From: Porticoccaceae bacterium
Lineage (GTDB): Bacteria; Pseudomonadota; Gammaproteobacteria; Pseudomonadales; Porticoccaceae
Length of the DNA: 8,555 nucleotides
NCBI GenBank assembly: GCA_019090225.1
Contig: JAHRWI010000273.1
Span: forward strand, 1-8,555
Direction: 5' to 3'
The notes beneath the pieces were generated by a model. It was not told the DNA's origin, searched no databases, and was given only the letters and a program-made list of their open reading frames with translations. The first letter of the stretch is position 1. The number at the start of each line of letters is the position of its first letter. Below are positions 6,420-8,555 of the stretch, piece after piece. The position numbers and the translations under genes were made by a program.

Positions 6420-7378
6420 CCACTCATGAAGACAAGCCACTGAATATGCCCTACGCCTGGCAGAAGCGGCAATGGCAAGCGTTTGAGGGCCTGCTTGATA
6501 CTTGGAAGTTACCCCATGGGGTATTGATGAGTGGCCCCTCTGAGGTTGGTAAGTATCATTTTGCTATGGCCCTGGTTGCCCGGGTGCTTTGTCAATCGCC
6601 TGTTGATGGCCAGGCGTGTTCGTCTTGTAAGGCTTGCCTGCTGGTGGGGGCTGGCTCACACCCAGACTTTTTATTGCTTGAACCGGAGAGCAAAGGCAAG
6701 GCCATATCGGTAGATGCGGTAAGAGGGCTCGCCGGGTTTTCTGCCGGCACAGCTATGCTTAGCGGCTGGCGAGTGATGTTGATTAATCCAGCCGAAGCGA
6801 TGACTCACAATGCCGCCAATGCCCTGTTAAAAACCCTCGAAGAACCCGGCAAAGCGACTTTGTTGATTCTTATTCATCATCAACAAGGTGAATTGTTGGC
6901 GACCATCCGTAGTCGTTGTCAGCAGTTTTTATTCCCGGCTCCTGGTCTTGATCAGGCTATAGCGTGGTTGCGTGATCAAGTCGAAACAGATGATTATGTA
7001 TCGCTTCTGGAGGCGGCTGGGGGGCGACCGCTGCGGGCGGCGCGCCTTATCGGTGATAACTCTCTCGAACAAATTAAGCAGTTTGAGACCATGTTGGATA
7101 ATCTTACTCAGGGGGTTTTGTCGCCTGTTGAAGCTGCCGAGCAATGGAAATTTGTCGCTCCCACCGATTTGATCGAGTGGATGTTAGCCGCCCAGACTAA
7201 AAGTGTGTCGAGAGCCGTTACAAAAAAGCTCTTGCCCGCTCGGGGGCATTTTGTTTTTATGGATCAGCTGCTCTTTGCCAGGAAATTACTGGCGAGCAAA
7301 GCCAACCCTAACCCGCAGTTGTTGATCGAAGAGCTGTTGTCTGGGTGGCGGCAACGGGAATCTGCTTCGCCGAAATAA
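6416..7378 (+). CDS. holB: DNA polymerase III subunit delta prime
   Basis: HolB is the delta prime subunit of the clamp loader that places the beta sliding clamp on DNA. The 320-residue protein has the AAA+ fold: a degenerate Walker A, GPSEVGKY (40-47), lacking the usual Gly at position 4 and the final Ser/Thr, in line with delta prime not hydrolysing ATP. A four-cysteine zinc module follows (Cys59, 68, 71, 74), then SHPDFLLLEP, NAANALLKTLEEP (132-144) and the sensor-type RSRC (165-168). The ATG at 6416 overlaps the tmk stop. An alternative start is Met11 (ATG 6446), giving MPYAWQ, which resembles many family N-termini. The C-terminal half is less conserved but fits the family length. Confidence 0.93.
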   Translation: MTTHEDKPLNMPYAWQKRQWQAFEGLLDTWKLPHGVLMSGPSEVGKYHFAMALVARVLCQSPVDGQACSSCKACLLVGAGSHPDFLLLEPESKGKAISVDAVRGLAGFSAGTAMLSGWRVMLINPAEAMTHNAANALLKTLEEPGKATLLILIHHQQGELLATIRSRCQQFLFPAPGLDQAIAWLRDQVETDDYVSLLEAAGGRPLRAARLIGDNSLEQIKQFETMLDNLTQGVLSPVEAAEQWKFVAPTDLIEWMLAAQTKSVSRAVTKKLLPARGHFVFMDQLLFARKLLASKANPNPQLLIEELLSGWRQRESASPK

Positions 7379-7435
7379 TGTCCGGTGGTATGCTTGTGGT
7401 ACCATTAATCCAGATGTCGAAATACTCGTTAAGTT

Positions 7436-7441
7436 AGGTGG
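7436..7441 (+). promoter_or_regulatory. Ribosome binding site that decides the pilZ start
   Basis: AGGTGG lies five bases before GTG 7447. It overlaps GTG 7438, the other in-frame start, which therefore cannot use it. The 57 bases between holB and this site show no convincing terminator or promoter. Confidence 0.6.
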
Positions 7442-7446
7442 GAATA

Positions 7447-7803
7447 GTGAAAACAAATGGTGGTGGAATCCGCAGTGGCATACTTAATCTGGAGCTTAAC
7501 GACGCCGAAGAGTTGTATAAATGCTACATGCCTTTTTTGAAAAACAATGGTTTATTTGTCCCGACCCGTAAATCATTTGCATTGGGCGATGATGTTTTTG
7601 TACTCCTTGATTTAATGGAGGAGCCGGACAAAATCCCCTTGACCGGGAAAATTGTCTGGGTCAGCCCTGCTGGAAGTTCTGGACATCGACGCCAGGGCGT
7701 TGGCATTGAGTTTCCTGAAGAAAGCAGCGCAATGCTTGTCTCTAAAATAGAGGTGCATCTCGCTGGCTTATTATCCAGTGAGCGACCCACTTATACCCTG
7801 TAG
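7447..7803 (+). CDS. pilZ: Type IV pilus assembly protein PilZ
   Basis: This is the founding PilZ type, a small cytoplasmic protein needed for type IV pilus formation in Pseudomonas, where it sits next to holB. From GTG 7447 it has 118 residues, the same length as P. aeruginosa PilZ as I recall it. Shared blocks are GILNLELND (11-19), YMPFLKNNGLFVPT (27-40), LGDDVFVLLDLMEEPDKIP (46-64), GKIVWVSP (67-74), GVGIEF and the C-terminal LAGLL-SERPTYTL. The c-di-GMP binding RxxxR and D/NxSxxG motifs are not seen, as in that protein, so it probably acts by protein contacts (PilB/FimX in Pseudomonas and Xanthomonas). GTG 7438 would add three residues but removes the ribosome binding site. Confidence 0.93.
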   Translation: MKTNGGGIRSGILNLELNDAEELYKCYMPFLKNNGLFVPTRKSFALGDDVFVLLDLMEEPDKIPLTGKIVWVSPAGSSGHRRQGVGIEFPEESSAMLVSKIEVHLAGLLSSERPTYTL

Positions 7804-7877
7804 AGTTATTTTAGCAATTTGCTCTCCTGTCGTAGCGTTGTCTATTTTTGGGTTTTCACAATATTGGTTGAATTGTA

Positions 7878-8555
7878 TTGCTGATCGATTCTCACTGCCA
7901 TCTTGACTACCTTGATCTGGAACCCTATGGCGGGTCTATAGAGGCGCTCCTGGCTGCCTGTAGTGAACAAGGGGTTACGCGTTTTCTATCCGTGGCGACA
8001 ACCCTTGAATCTGCGCAAACCCTTCAGGCTCTGGTTGGCCATTTGGACAATGTTTACACTTCGGTGGGTGTTCACCCGCTTCAATCAGAAGCTCAGCCTG
8101 TTCCCGACGCTGAAGAGTTACTCAAGCTAGCCCGTCGAGATAAAGTAATTGCCATCGGTGAAACCGGGATTGATAATTTTTATAGCGCCGACACACAGCA
8201 ATGGCAGGAAGACAGTTTCGTTATTCATGCCCAGGTCGCTAAGCAGGTCGCCAAACCATTGATTGTGCATACTCGCGAGGCACAAGATGCAACCCTGAGT
8301 ATTCTCCGTGATCATGTCGATCCTTCGGTTGCCGGGGTTTTACACTGCTTTACTGAAAGCTGGGATATGGCTAAAGCCGCGCTTGATCTCAATTTTTATA
8401 TCTCTATATCGGGAGTTGTGACCTTTAAAAACGCTGAGTCCTTGCGAGAAACTGTTAAAAAGATTCCACTTGAACGATTGTTGATTGAGACCGATTCGCC
8501 CTGGCTGGCACCGGTGCCTCATCGCGGCAAGAAGAACGAGCCTCAATATTTGAGA
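7878..8555 (+). CDS. TatD-family metal-dependent hydrolase (3' partial)
   Basis: The frame runs 226 codons to the window edge; family proteins have about 260, so some 35 residues are missing. It belongs to the TatD/YcfH group of metal-dependent DNases with a TIM-barrel amidohydrolase fold. Metal ligands are visible: HCH (His6, His8), Glu95 in GETGID, His131 in IVHTR, His156 in LHCF and Asp206 in ETDSP. LAPVPHRGKKNEP (210-222) is typical of YcfH. The start is TTG 7878, giving MLIDSHCHLD: a TGA lies in frame at 7869-7871 and no ATG, GTG or earlier TTG is available. No clear Shine-Dalgarno is seen. The gap after pilZ (7804-7877) holds no convincing signal. YcfH/TatD follows holB in many gammaproteobacteria. 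Confidence 0.94.
   Translation, partial: MLIDSHCHLDYLDLEPYGGSIEALLAACSEQGVTRFLSVATTLESAQTLQALVGHLDNVYTSVGVHPLQSEAQPVPDAEELLKLARRDKVIAIGETGIDNFYSADTQQWQEDSFVIHAQVAKQVAKPLIVHTREAQDATLSILRDHVDPSVAGVLHCFTESWDMAKAALDLNFYISISGVVTFKNAESLRETVKKIPLERLLIETDSPWLAPVPHRGKKNEPQYLR

Noticed and set aside
6453..6553. Degenerate Walker A in HolB as a sign of a broken gene
   Set aside because: Loss of the ATP-binding consensus is normal for delta prime, and the rest of the protein is intact.
7386..7404. TGGTA / TACCA repeat and TTGTGG box between holB and pilZ as terminator or promoter
   Set aside because: The stem is 5 bp without a T-run, and no -10 lies at suitable spacing from the TTGTGG.
7811..7860. AGCA / TGCT hairpin and T-rich stretch after pilZ as a terminator
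   Set aside because: Four-base stem, and the T-rich stretch is not adjacent to it.

Overview
The window is a conserved gammaproteobacterial housekeeping segment, the fatty-acid (fab) cluster and its usual downstream neighbours. Every gene lies on the + strand in this order: end of a probable yceD (DUF177) gene, rpmF, plsX, fabD, fabG, acpP, pabC, mltG, tmk, holB, pilZ, and the first part of a TatD-family DNase gene that runs off the right edge. The gene order, the cysteine-free L32 protein and a pilZ gene directly after holB point to a gammaproteobacterium with type IV pili, outside the enterics. No closer placement can be supported from the sequence alone.

Left part (1-3734): the ribosomal protein L32 gene is followed by the phospholipid and fatty-acid genes plsX, fabD, fabG and acpP. 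PlsX makes acyl-phosphate for membrane lipid synthesis. FabD loads malonyl groups onto acyl carrier protein, FabG carries out the first reduction of each elongation cycle, and AcpP carries the growing chain. acpP has a long upstream leader (about 200 bases) and is closed by a good intrinsic terminator, consistent with separate high-level expression.

Middle (3691-3843): related clusters commonly carry fabF (beta-ketoacyl-ACP synthase II) between acpP and pabC. Here there is only a 153-base gap with the acpP terminator and a second strong, REP-like palindrome. This missing gene is the most notable departure from the expected layout.

Right part (3844-8555): pabC (folate), mltG (peptidoglycan chain termination), tmk (dTTP) and holB (clamp-loader delta prime) are tightly packed. 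pabC/mltG overlap by 16 bases and tmk/holB by 4. pilZ and tatD follow. mltG contains a perfect 10-10-10 inverted repeat. Several starts are non-ATG (plsX TTG, pilZ GTG, tatD TTG), and three starts were placed downstream of the longest possible ORF: acpP, tmk and pilZ.

I see no CRISPR array, tRNA, rRNA, insertion sequence, phage gene or defence gene. I do not see a clear novel system. The findings concern the fabF gap, small palindromes and candidate leader ORFs.
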